Source: an uncultured Erysipelotrichaceae bacterium (lineage in GTDB: Bacteria; Bacillota_I; Bacilli_A; RFN20; CAG-826). From it: a stretch of 21,087 bases of DNA. Shown one piece after another: positions 15,144 through 21,087 of this stretch (within the stretch, counting starts at the first letter, position 1; each line of letters begins with the position of its first letter). The stretch covers positions 1 to 21,087 of the forward strand of contig CADBDO010000004.1 of assembly GCA_902793515.1 (NCBI GenBank), given 5' to 3'. The position numbers and the translations under genes were made by a program. The notes beneath the pieces are model-generated. The model did not search any database, was not told where the DNA came from, and saw only the letters and a list, made by a program, of their open reading frames with translations.

Positions 15144-16877
15144 ATGATTACTTTTGATGCACTCCCGACCGATGCGATCGTCACTATTATCATCGTCAGC
15201 GTCCTTGTTTTGGCAGGACTTGGCGTTTTGCTTTACTTCTCCGTCTTCTCAAAATTAGCCCTTAAGCGCCAGGCGAGAGACCTTTGCAGCCGCTTCGAGA
15301 GAGAGCACGCTCTTCTCTTTGGCGACGTCATCGCTTACGTAAGAAGGCTTGAGACCATCTCCAGCATGAACCTCGTCTATGTCGATGAATACGCGGCCTG
15401 GTCGAGCGCTTTCAAAAACGTCCGTGACTCAATGGACGCCCTTGCCCAAGCCACCTCCAACTCCGTCAAAGATCTTTTGACCGATAGAAGATTCAAAGAG
15501 CTTAAGAACTATCTCCCATCCGCCAAAAAGACGATAGGGGACTACGAAGACAAAGTCGAATCCCTCTACAAAGGACTCAAAGACAAGTTCGCCGTTGAGG
15601 AACAGGTCTCTTCGCTTTCGCTCCGCTGCAAAGAATCCTTCCGTCAGGTTAAGCAGGAATTCTATCTCAAGTCCTCTGACCTCTCGATCCTCACCTCTTC
15701 CTTCGATCTCCTTTTCAAGAAGGTCAACGACCTCCTTGATGAGGCTGACGCCAACATCGAGAACGCCAGATACGAAGAAGCGGAAGCCATCTACAAGAAC
15801 AAGATCATCCCAGTCGTCAATAAGGTTCGCACCGTCATCAAGGCCCTCCCTGATATCTGCGTCCAGATCACTAGCATCCTCCCAGACAAGATCAATTCCC
15901 TTTCCGAACGCTACGAGCAGATGGTCAAAGACGGTTATCCTCTTAACCACATCATGCTCAAGAAGACCATCCCGGATATGAACGATGAGCTTAGCGCCAT
16001 CATCGCCCAGGTCAAGACCCTTAACGTCCAGGGCGTGCAAGAGAAATTCGACGACATCAGAAACAGAATCGACAAATATCAACAGCAATTCGACGATGAA
16101 ATTGCCGCTAGAACCACTTTCGAGGCCGACAATTTCACAGCCTCAAGCAAAGAGACCGAGACCCAGAACAACTATCTCAACTTGGTCCACGCCCTCCCAA
16201 AAATCAAAGGCATCTATCTCCTCGATGAAGAGGATCAGGCTAAGCTTGCCGAGATCGACCGCTGTATCAATGCCGCAGCCACCTCAAAGCGTAACCTCGA
16301 CACCTTCATCCATAGCGGAACCAAGCAGCCTTTCACCATCCTTCTTTCCCGCATGAACGCCCTCAAGGAGCAATCCAAGGAAGCGGCTGACAAAATCAAC
16401 GAATTCCAGGCCTATCTCCGTTCCCTCAAGGTCGACTGCGAGAAAGCCGCCAAGTCCCTCCAGACCTATAACGAGTCCGTAAGAGACGCGGAGGCCAAGG
16501 TGAGAGAGATGAATCTCCCTTCGATGACCTCTAAGTACACGCCTCTCTTTGAGGAAGTCTCTAACCTCATCGGTGAGCTCTACACCACCCTCAAGACCAC
16601 ACCAATCGACGTTAAGAAAGTGAACGCCGCTTATAGCGACCTCTCTTCCAAAGGCGATTATGTCTTTAACGCCCTTAAGAGCGATTCCATCGCCTTAGAA
16701 AGCGCTGAGCAAGCGGTGGTCCACGCTAACAGATTCCGTTCTAATGAACCAAGCAATGACGCTACCCTCTCACAAGCTGAGACCCTCTTCTTAGATGGCT
16801 ACTTCAGCGAAGCTGAGAACATCGCCAAAACCGTCTCTGGCTCCAATAATCAGAGCTTCTTCCGCCGCACAAAATGA
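15144..16877 (+). CDS. ezrA: Septation ring formation regulator EzrA
   Basis: A 577-residue protein from ATG 15144 (B. subtilis EzrA has 562). One N-terminal membrane helix (about residues 9-32) follows a short uncharged leader, then the rest is predicted long coiled-coil/spectrin-like helices. The C-terminal ANRFRSNEPSNDATLSQAETLFLDGYFSEAENIA closely resembles the conserved EzrA end. EzrA is a membrane-anchored inhibitor and organiser of FtsZ rings, linking division to wall synthesis. In-frame ATGs at 15099 and 15123 are possible, but they add Arg/Lys residues before the helix, which conflicts with the N-out topology. An extended -10-like TGCTACACT (15113-15121) also points to the later start. 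The RBS is weak. The stop overlaps the nifS start (ATGA), as in the Bacillus ezrA-nifZ-thiI neighbourhood. Confidence 0.9.
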   Translation: MITFDALPTDAIVTIIIVSVLVLAGLGVLLYFSVFSKLALKRQARDLCSRFEREHALLFGDVIAYVRRLETISSMNLVYVDEYAAWSSAFKNVRDSMDALAQATSNSVKDLLTDRRFKELKNYLPSAKKTIGDYEDKVESLYKGLKDKFAVEEQVSSLSLRCKESFRQVKQEFYLKSSDLSILTSSFDLLFKKVNDLLDEADANIENARYEEAEAIYKNKIIPVVNKVRTVIKALPDICVQITSILPDKINSLSERYEQMVKDGYPLNHIMLKKTIPDMNDELSAIIAQVKTLNVQGVQEKFDDIRNRIDKYQQQFDDEIAARTTFEADNFTASSKETETQNNYLNLVHALPKIKGIYLLDEEDQAKLAEIDRCINAAATSKRNLDTFIHSGTKQPFTILLSRMNALKEQSKEAADKINEFQAYLRSLKVDCEKAAKSLQTYNESVRDAEAKVREMNLPSMTSKYTPLFEEVSNLIGELYTTLKTTPIDVKKVNAAYSDLSSKGDYVFNALKSDSIALESAEQAVVHANRFRSNEPSNDATLSQAETLFLDGYFSEAENIAKTVSGSNNQSFFRRTK

Positions 16878-18004
16878 TCTATTTCGATAACGCTGCCACA
16901 ACAGCCCCGCTCGAAGAGGCTATATCTTTCTATCTCAAAGCGATCGCCGATTTTCCTGGCAACCCTTCTTCCACACATGGCTTAGGCCGTCAGGCAGATA
17001 GACAGTTAGAGAAAGCAAGGAGAGAGATCCTTGAGACTTTTGGTTTATCCAAAACCCATTCCCTCATCTTCAATAGCGGTGCGACCGAAGGCAATAACCT
17101 CGCCATCAAAGGCATCGCCCATTTCTATAAGAACAGGGGAATGAAGCTCATCACCTCATCGGTTGAACATCCTTCCGTCACCGAGGCCTTCAAGGAACTT
17201 GAAAGGGAAGGCTTTGAAGTCACTTATCTCCCTGTTAACGAAGAAGGCAAAGTCGAGCCAGCAAGCTTAGAGAAGGCCCTTGATAAAGACACCATCCTCG
17301 TTTCAATCATGGGCGTGAACAATGAGACCGGTTCGATCAATGATTTAGCCGCTCTTGCTGACCTCACCCATAAGTTCCCGAAAGCCTTATTCCATAGCGA
17401 CCTCACCCAAGCGATCGGCAAGGTCAAAGTCCCATATTCCAAACTCGACCTCTTCACCTATAGCTCCCACAAGATCGGCGGGCTTAGGAGCGATGGCGCG
17501 CTCGTCTATCTAAACAAGATCAAGTTCGCCCCTCTCAATGACGGCGGTGGACAGGAATTCGGTTTCAGAAGCGGCACCATCAATGTCCCTGCCGCCCTCA
17601 CCCAAGCCTATGTCGTGAAAGAGGCTTTCAAGAACTACGAAAGCAACCTCAAGCACGTCGAGGAAATATCCAAATATCTCCGTCAAAATTTGAATATCCC
17701 CAGCGAAATCCGCTTCAATTCGCCTTTAGACGCTTCCCCATACGTCCTTAATTTCTCACTCATAAACAAGAAAGCCTCAGTCGTCTTAGAGGCTCTTAGC
17801 GAAAGAGAGATCTATGTCTCTAGCGTCAGTGCTTGTAGCTCTAAAGGTGAGCCAATCTCCGGTGTCTTGACCGCGATGCATAGAAGCGAAGGAGACGCCC
17901 GCAATTCCCTTAGGCTCTCATTCTCGAAAAGAAACACGCTTGAAGAGGCCGAAGCCTTCGTCAAAGCGTTCAAAGAAGTATTAGAAGGAGTCATCAACAG
18001 ATGA
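16874..18004 (+). CDS. Cysteine desulfurase (NifS/IscS family, ThiI partner)
   Basis: A 376-residue PLP enzyme that takes sulfur from cysteine as an enzyme persulfide. The N terminus MIYFDNAATT, the HGLGRQADRQLEKAR segment, SGATEGNN, and SVEHPSV are family motifs. The PLP lysine is in SSHKIGGLRSDGALV; the usual HGPKGxG is altered to GGLRSDG. The catalytic cysteine is in SVSACSSK near residue 317. Overlap with thiI (ATGA) indicates that it supplies sulfur for ThiI-dependent 4-thiouridine in tRNA and possibly thiazole, the role of NifZ in B. subtilis. No scaffold gene such as iscU or sufU is in the window, so a general Fe-S role is less likely but not excluded. Confidence 0.94.
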   Translation: MIYFDNAATTAPLEEAISFYLKAIADFPGNPSSTHGLGRQADRQLEKARREILETFGLSKTHSLIFNSGATEGNNLAIKGIAHFYKNRGMKLITSSVEHPSVTEAFKELEREGFEVTYLPVNEEGKVEPASLEKALDKDTILVSIMGVNNETGSINDLAALADLTHKFPKALFHSDLTQAIGKVKVPYSKLDLFTYSSHKIGGLRSDGALVYLNKIKFAPLNDGGGQEFGFRSGTINVPAALTQAYVVKEAFKNYESNLKHVEEISKYLRQNLNIPSEIRFNSPLDASPYVLNFSLINKKASVVLEALSEREIYVSSVSACSSKGEPISGVLTAMHRSEGDARNSLRLSFSKRNTLEEAEAFVKAFKEVLEGVINR

Positions 18005-19182
18005 ACTACGATTCCTTAATGATCCATTATGGCGAGCTCTCCACCAAAGGTGAGAATCGCAAGATGTTCGTCAAAGAACTGAATAAGAATATCCGCCACG
18101 CCTTGAAAGGCATGAACGCGGTCACGACTTTCGATCACGACCATACCTACGTGAGATTCGAAGGCAATCCAATGCCTTTAATCAACCGTCTTCAGAAGGT
18201 AAGCGGCATTCAGCGTATCTCTCTTGTTTATAAGAGTGATAGGGACCTTGAGAAGCTTAAGGAAGACGCTCTTTCCCTCATCAAGCTCGAAGAAGGGAAG
18301 ACCTTCAAGGTCAACACCAAAAGAGGAGACAAAACATATCCTCTCCAGAGCTTAGAGCTCAGCCGTGTCCTTGGTGGCCAAATCTTAAAAAACACCGACC
18401 TCAAAGTCGATGTCCATAATCCTGATATCACCCTCAACGTCGATGTCAGAAAAGATGCCGTATATCTTTCTAGTCACACGTACATGGGTGCAGGAGGATA
18501 TCCGCTTGGCATGAATGGCAAAGTCCTCATGATGCTTAGCGGTGGCATCGATTCCCCGGTCGCCGCCTACATGATGCTTCGAAGAGGCATCAAGATCGAA
18601 TGCATCCATTTCGCCGCTCCGCCATACACTAGCGACGCCGTCCTCGACAAACTCAAGGACATCGTCAAGAAACTGAACGTCTACCAAGAAAGCGTCAAGC
18701 TCAACATCGTCCCGTTCACCAAGCTCCAGCTTGCCATCTATCAATATGTCGCTGAGCCATACTGCATCACCATCATGAGAAGGATGATGTACCGCATCGC
18801 CGAAAGGGTGGCCCGCCGCCATAACTGCGTCGGCATCGCCTCTGGTGAATCAATCGGCCAGGTTGCCTCGCAAACCCTCGACAGCATGGTCACGATCAAT
18901 AATGTCACTAACTTCCCTGTCATCCGCCCTTTAGCGGTAACCGACAAGCTTGATATCATCAAACTCTCGCAAGAGATAGAGACCTATGACATCTCGATCC
19001 GCCCATACGAGGATTGCTGCACCATCTTCAAGCCAAAGAAGCCGAAGACCAAACCGAAAATCTCCGAATGCGAATATTACGAAAGCCTCTTTGATTGGAA
19101 GACCTTACTTGATGAATGCGTCGAGAACGTGAATTCCATCATGATCAAAGACGGTGAAGAAGTGGACTTCATAAGCAAATAA
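18001..19182 (+). CDS. thiI: tRNA 4-thiouridine synthetase ThiI
   Basis: A 393-residue enzyme that adenylates U8 of tRNA and adds sulfur. An N-terminal ferredoxin-like and THUMP region (about 1-165, including DHDHTYVRFEGN) precedes the PP-loop ATPase with the SGGIDSP signature (about 180-186). GESIGQVASQTL and PYEDCCTIFKPKKPKTKP are typical. The C-terminal rhodanese domain of E. coli ThiI is absent, as in Firmicutes, where the partner desulfurase delivers sulfur directly; its gene overlaps upstream. It is the last gene of ezrA-nifS-thiI and ends at a terminator. Confidence 0.97.
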   Translation: MNYDSLMIHYGELSTKGENRKMFVKELNKNIRHALKGMNAVTTFDHDHTYVRFEGNPMPLINRLQKVSGIQRISLVYKSDRDLEKLKEDALSLIKLEEGKTFKVNTKRGDKTYPLQSLELSRVLGGQILKNTDLKVDVHNPDITLNVDVRKDAVYLSSHTYMGAGGYPLGMNGKVLMMLSGGIDSPVAAYMMLRRGIKIECIHFAAPPYTSDAVLDKLKDIVKKLNVYQESVKLNIVPFTKLQLAIYQYVAEPYCITIMRRMMYRIAERVARRHNCVGIASGESIGQVASQTLDSMVTINNVTNFPVIRPLAVTDKLDIIKLSQEIETYDISIRPYEDCCTIFKPKKPKTKPKISECEYYESLFDWKTLLDECVENVNSIMIKDGEEVDFISK

Positions 19183-19187
19183 TAAAA

Positions 19188-19220
19188 AACCGCTCAGTTC
19201 CCTGGGCGGTTATTTATTTT
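19188..19220. terminator. Bidirectional terminator between thiI and rplT
   Basis: AACCGCTCAG (19188-19197) pairs with CTGGGCGGTT (19202-19211) around TTCC, with one wobble pair. The minus-strand RNA runs into six U and then UAUU, so it is strongest for rplT; in the plus direction the tail is ATTTATTTT, adequate for thiI. Confidence 0.87.
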
Positions 19221-19234
19221 AGAAGAAGTTTAGC

Positions 19235-19612
19235 TTATTTCTCTAAGGCCTTCTTGGCGGTCTTGACGAGGTCGCCGAAGGCTTTTGGATCGCTGATGGC
19301 GAGTTCGCTGAGCATCTTACGGTTGAGGCCCTCACCAGTCTTGCTGATGATGCCAGCCTTGGTAAGGCCGTTCATGAACTTGCTGTAGCTGAGGTCATAC
19401 TGACGGCAGCCAGCGTTGATACGCTTGATCCAGAGTTTGCGGAAATCGCCTTTGCGGTCTTTGCGGCTGACGAAGGCGTAGTTGTAACCACGAAGGACCT
19501 GTTCCTTAGCGGTCTTGAATAAAAGGTGCTTGGAGCCTCTGTAGCCGGAAGCAGCTTTTAAAATCTTCTTGCGACGAGCATGGGTCGCAACGCTGTTTTT
19601 AACTCTTGCCAT
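19235..19612 (-). CDS. rplT: 50S ribosomal protein L20
   Basis: A 125-residue protein that binds 23S rRNA early in large-subunit assembly. [35 protein letters not shown] and [14 protein letters not shown] are diagnostic. AAGGAG lies 9 bases before ATG. It is the third gene of the infC-rpmI-rplT operon; L20 represses this operon by binding its leader in Bacillus, and a leader of that type is present upstream of infC here. Confidence 0.98.
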   Translation of the reverse strand: MARVKNSVATHARRKKILKAASGYRGSKHLLFKTAKEQVLRGYNYAFVSRKDRKGDFRKLWIKRINAGCRQYDLSYSKFMNGLTKAGIISKTGEGLNRKMLSELAISDPKAFGDLVKTAKKALEK

Positions 19613-19627
19613 GGTGATATCTCCTTA

Positions 19628-19825
19628 TTACTTGATCACCATCATATCGGTGACTCTTCTCTCGTCTTGCTTGCTGAGGTAATTTGGCATAGCAAGGTGC
19701 TTTCTTTGCTTGCGGCTCTTGCGTGGGGCAAGGTGTCCCATGTTGGAGTGGTGCACTTTCACTTTACCGGAAGCGCTGAATCTGACACGTTTGGCCAGAC
19801 CCTTCTTAGTTTTCATTTTCGGCAT
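19628..19825 (-). CDS. rpmI: 50S ribosomal protein L35
   Basis: A 65-residue basic protein of the large subunit. MPKMKTKKGLAKRVRFSASGKVK and the HLAPRKSRKQRKHL segment are typical. Its ATG lies inside the last codons of infC (20-base overlap), with AGGAG 8 bases upstream in the infC coding sequence, so translation is probably coupled to infC. rplT begins 15 bases after its stop. Confidence 0.97.
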   Translation of the reverse strand: MPKMKTKKGLAKRVRFSASGKVKVHHSNMGHLAPRKSRKQRKHLAMPNYLSKQDERRVTDMMVIK

Positions 19826-20387
19826 TTTTCTTCTCCTGTTTCTTTTTGGATGGCGCCAAGATCACTGTATAGCGTTTCTCTTCCCAAAATGGCGCTTTGT
19901 CGATGGAAGAGACGTCTTCGAGGAGGGCAAGGAACCTATTCATGACATCCTCACCAACTTCTTTGTGAGAGAGCTGGCGTCCGCGGAAGTAGACACAGCA
20001 ATTTACTTTGTTGCCGTTCTCGATGAATTCGCGGGCTTTGCGCGCCTTGGTCTCAAGGTCGTGCTGTCCAATGACCGGGGTGAGCTGAACCTCTTTGATC
20101 TCAGTGACATGCTGATTCTTCTTTGAGGCTTTCTGCTGCTTTTGCTGCTCGAAACGGTATTTCCCATAGTTGAGGATCTTGCAAACCGGTGGCTTCGCAT
20201 TCGGAGCGACGCAGAATAAGTCAAGGTCATAGCTCATCGCGAGTTTGTTCGCGTTTTGTGAGGACATCACGCCTAACTGTTCACCGTTTGGTCCGATGAC
20301 AAGGACCTCTGGGTAACGGATGTGCTCATTGATGGGGTCGAATCGCTTTTCAGGGCGGCGACGATCGTTTGGATTGAAGTGTGGGAT
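19806..20387 (-). CDS. infC: Translation initiation factor IF-3, AUC start codon
   Basis: IF-3 binds the 30S subunit and checks start-codon choice. The N domain (INEHIRYPEVLVIGPNGEQLG, residues 19-39, through CKILNYGKYRFEQQ), a lysine-rich linker and the C domain (IKEVQLTPVIGQHDLETKARKAREF to YTVILAPSKKK) are complete in 193 residues. No ATG, GTG or TTG occurs in frame between an upstream TAG (which overlaps the RBS) and the GTG at 20268-20270, which lies inside the N domain. AGGAGG lies 8 bases before ATC at 20385-20387, giving a start of PHFNPNDRRRPEKRFDPINE. Rare AUU/AUC/AUA starts are a hallmark of infC and allow IF-3 to repress its own translation. The tail (KKKQEKKNAENEN) overlaps rpmI. 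Confidence 0.95.
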   Translation of the reverse strand: MPHFNPNDRRRPEKRFDPINEHIRYPEVLVIGPNGEQLGVMSSQNANKLAMSYDLDLFCVAPNAKPPVCKILNYGKYRFEQQKQQKASKKNQHVTEIKEVQLTPVIGQHDLETKARKAREFIENGNKVNCCVYFRGRQLSHKEVGEDVMNRFLALLEDVSSIDKAPFWEEKRYTVILAPSKKKQEKKNAENEN

Positions 20388-20405
20388 AAGTTTTTCCTCC
20401 TAAGG

Positions 20406-20530
20406 CAATAAAATAGCGTGGCAATTTCGCCACGCGCTTCGTTAGTGATCTTTCGATCTCTCCGTAGCCTTTGCCAATTCCCTTTGGGAGTCTGGCGAGT
20501 TCATGGCGAACTGCTTTCTACTTTATCGAC
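20406..20530 (-). promoter_or_regulatory. infC leader, probable L20-type attenuator
   Basis: The roughly 140-base leader holds several hairpins in the minus-strand RNA: GCCA-GA-CTCCC-AAA-GGGAAT-TGGC (about 20494-20471), GATC-GAAA-GATC with a GNRA-type loop (about 20457-20446), and a 7-bp GCGTGGC/GCCACGC hairpin (20435-20416) followed by TATTTTATT, which resembles a weak terminator just before the RBS. In Bacillus L20 binds the infC leader and promotes such termination. The match is by position and layout; I have not aligned it to a family model. Confidence 0.6.
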
Positions 20531-20537
20531 AAGGGAT

Positions 20538-20565
20538 ATTATCCTCGCATACGCGGGAAAATCAA
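20538..20565 (-). promoter_or_regulatory. Promoter of the infC-rpmI-rplT operon
   Basis: On the minus strand, TTGATT (20560-20565) is followed after 16 bases by GATAAT (20538-20543). Transcription would begin near 20531, upstream of the attenuator-like leader. Confidence 0.65.
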
Positions 20566-20645
20566 TAGGGAAATAATTACTGCTTAAAATAATTGTCTTT
20601 TGGACAAAAAATAGGGAAAATAAATTTAAGGAACAGGGCTAATAT

Positions 20646-20691
20646 AGAACACCATGGGCATTTATCCCTAAAATGTAATTTTTGGTGTTCT
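20646..20691. repeat. 9-bp perfect inverted repeat between the infC and ogt promoters
   Basis: AGAACACCA (20646-20654) and TGGTGTTCT (20683-20691) are exact reverse complements separated by 28 bases. Inside, CATTT/AAATG can pair further, and a TGGGCAT block follows each arm (20655 and 20691). There is no T run after it, so it is not a standard terminator. It could be a regulator site for the divergent genes, or a by-product of the small minus-strand frame described in the findings. Confidence 0.5.
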
Positions 20692-20709
20692 GGGCATATC
20701 ATTTGAAAA

Positions 20710-20737
20710 TTGCCTAAAAGTTTGCTTAAGTTAGTAT
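20710..20737 (+). promoter_or_regulatory. Probable ogt promoter
   Basis: TTGCCT (20710-20715), a 16-base spacer and TAGTAT (20732-20737) precede the AAGGAG RBS (20744-20749) and ATG 20759. The match is moderate. Confidence 0.45.
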
Positions 20738-20758
20738 TCATTACAAGGAGAAGAAGAA

Positions 20759-21087
20759 ATGGCAAATCATTACGCAGTATATGACACCCCAATTGGCGAT
20801 GTTACGATCGTCACCAACGGCAAGTATATCGTGAGCCTACTCTTCGGCGCTGTTGATCCTATCGGCGCCATCAACGAGGAGACCGTCGCCCTCTATGACG
20901 GAATCATCGCCCTCAACCAATTCTTCTTCGGTCAGCGCCTTTCCTTCGATAACCCTCTCTGGTTTGGAGGAACTGAGTTTGACAAGAAGGTCTATGAATA
21001 TGTCATGACCATCCCTTACGCTGAGACAAGGACCTACCAAGAGGTCGCAGAGGCAATAGGGGAGCCTAATGCTGAGAAGCAAGTCGC
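20759..21087 (+). CDS. ogt: Methylated-DNA--protein-cysteine methyltransferase, 5' part
   Basis: An open frame of 109 codons that continues past the window edge. It begins MANHYAVYDTPIGDVTIVTNGKYIVSLLFG, the usual N-terminal RNase-H-like domain of Ogt/MGMT proteins, then has FFFGQRLSFDNPLWFGGTEFDKKVYEYVMTIPYAETRTY, matching the family FxGxR..F..PL...GT.F...V...L..IPYGET.TY pattern, followed by EVAEAIGEPNAEKQVA. The suicide-acceptor PCHR motif would follow about 10-15 residues beyond the edge and is not visible. The protein transfers methyl or alkyl groups from O6-guanine in DNA to its own cysteine. IPYAET replaces the common IPYGET. Confidence 0.9.
   Translation, partial: MANHYAVYDTPIGDVTIVTNGKYIVSLLFGAVDPIGAINEETVALYDGIIALNQFFFGQRLSFDNPLWFGGTEFDKKVYEYVMTIPYAETRTYQEVAEAIGEPNAEKQV

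Noticed and set aside
15429..16088. 219-residue minus-strand frame
   Set aside because: It lies entirely antisense to ezrA, has no RBS or family motifs, and arises from the C-rich codon bias of the real gene.
20268..20270. GTG as the infC start
   Set aside because: It would delete the conserved INEHIRYPEV part of the N domain and has no RBS.
1..21087. CRISPR arrays, insertion sequences, prophage genes, tRNA genes
   Set aside because: I saw no regularly spaced repeats, transposase or integrase motifs, or cloverleaf sequences anywhere in the window.

Overview
The window looks like chromosomal core DNA from a low-to-mid GC member of the Bacilli, possibly an uncultured gut lineage related to RF39, Erysipelotrichales or Acholeplasmatales. 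Reasons: the gene set (ezrA, ytpR, pepV, type III pantothenate kinase coaX, cysteine-free rpsD, rhodanese-less thiI beside a nifS-type desulfurase), a CcpA-like LacI regulator, and a gene order that, as I recall it, runs parallel to Bacillus subtilis (leuS / pepV / trmB / ytpR / ccpA / tyrS / rpsD / ezrA / nifZ / thiI). UGA is used as a stop by at least five genes, so this is the standard code, not the Mycoplasma code. Coding regions favour C-ending codons (ATC, GTC, CTC) and CCA for proline, whereas intergenic DNA is AT-rich.

Layout. 1-1482: end of a glycogen locus, the last codons of a GlgD/GlgC-type ADP-glucose pyrophosphorylase subunit overlapping a glgA broken by a short internal deletion and frameshift. 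1499-3904: leuS with its terminator. 4013-7992: a tightly packed run coaX, ECF-transporter S component, pepV, trmB, ytpR; the pepV and trmB starts are GTG codons overlapping the preceding TGA. 7993-8263: a regulatory region with four TGAAAAT elements, one inside a perfect 16-bp palindrome against the -35 box of the CcpA-like regulator gene (8264-9265). A bidirectional terminator separates this from a convergent membrane EAL phosphodiesterase gene (9317-11281, minus). 11497-14130: tyrS and an unrecognised lipoprotein gene. 14270-15059 (minus): rpsD with a structured leader and a near-consensus promoter. 15144-19182: ezrA-nifS-thiI, joined by ATGA overlaps. 19235-20565 (minus): infC-rpmI-rplT with an L20-type leader and an AUC start codon for infC. 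20759-end: the 5' part of an ogt-type DNA alkyl-transferase gene.

How the genes fit together: most are housekeeping (aminoacyl-tRNA synthesis, ribosomal proteins, tRNA modification by TrmB and NifS/ThiI, division by EzrA, CoA precursor uptake and phosphorylation by the S component and CoaX, peptide use by PepV). The accessory elements are the EAL gene, the lipoprotein gene and the regulatory DNA. I found no CRISPR array, prophage, insertion sequence or tRNA gene, and no clearly new multi-gene system. The most rewarding items are the infC non-canonical start with its leader, the operator cluster before the CcpA-like gene, the glgA lesion, and the isolated EAL protein with a degenerate GGDEF domain.
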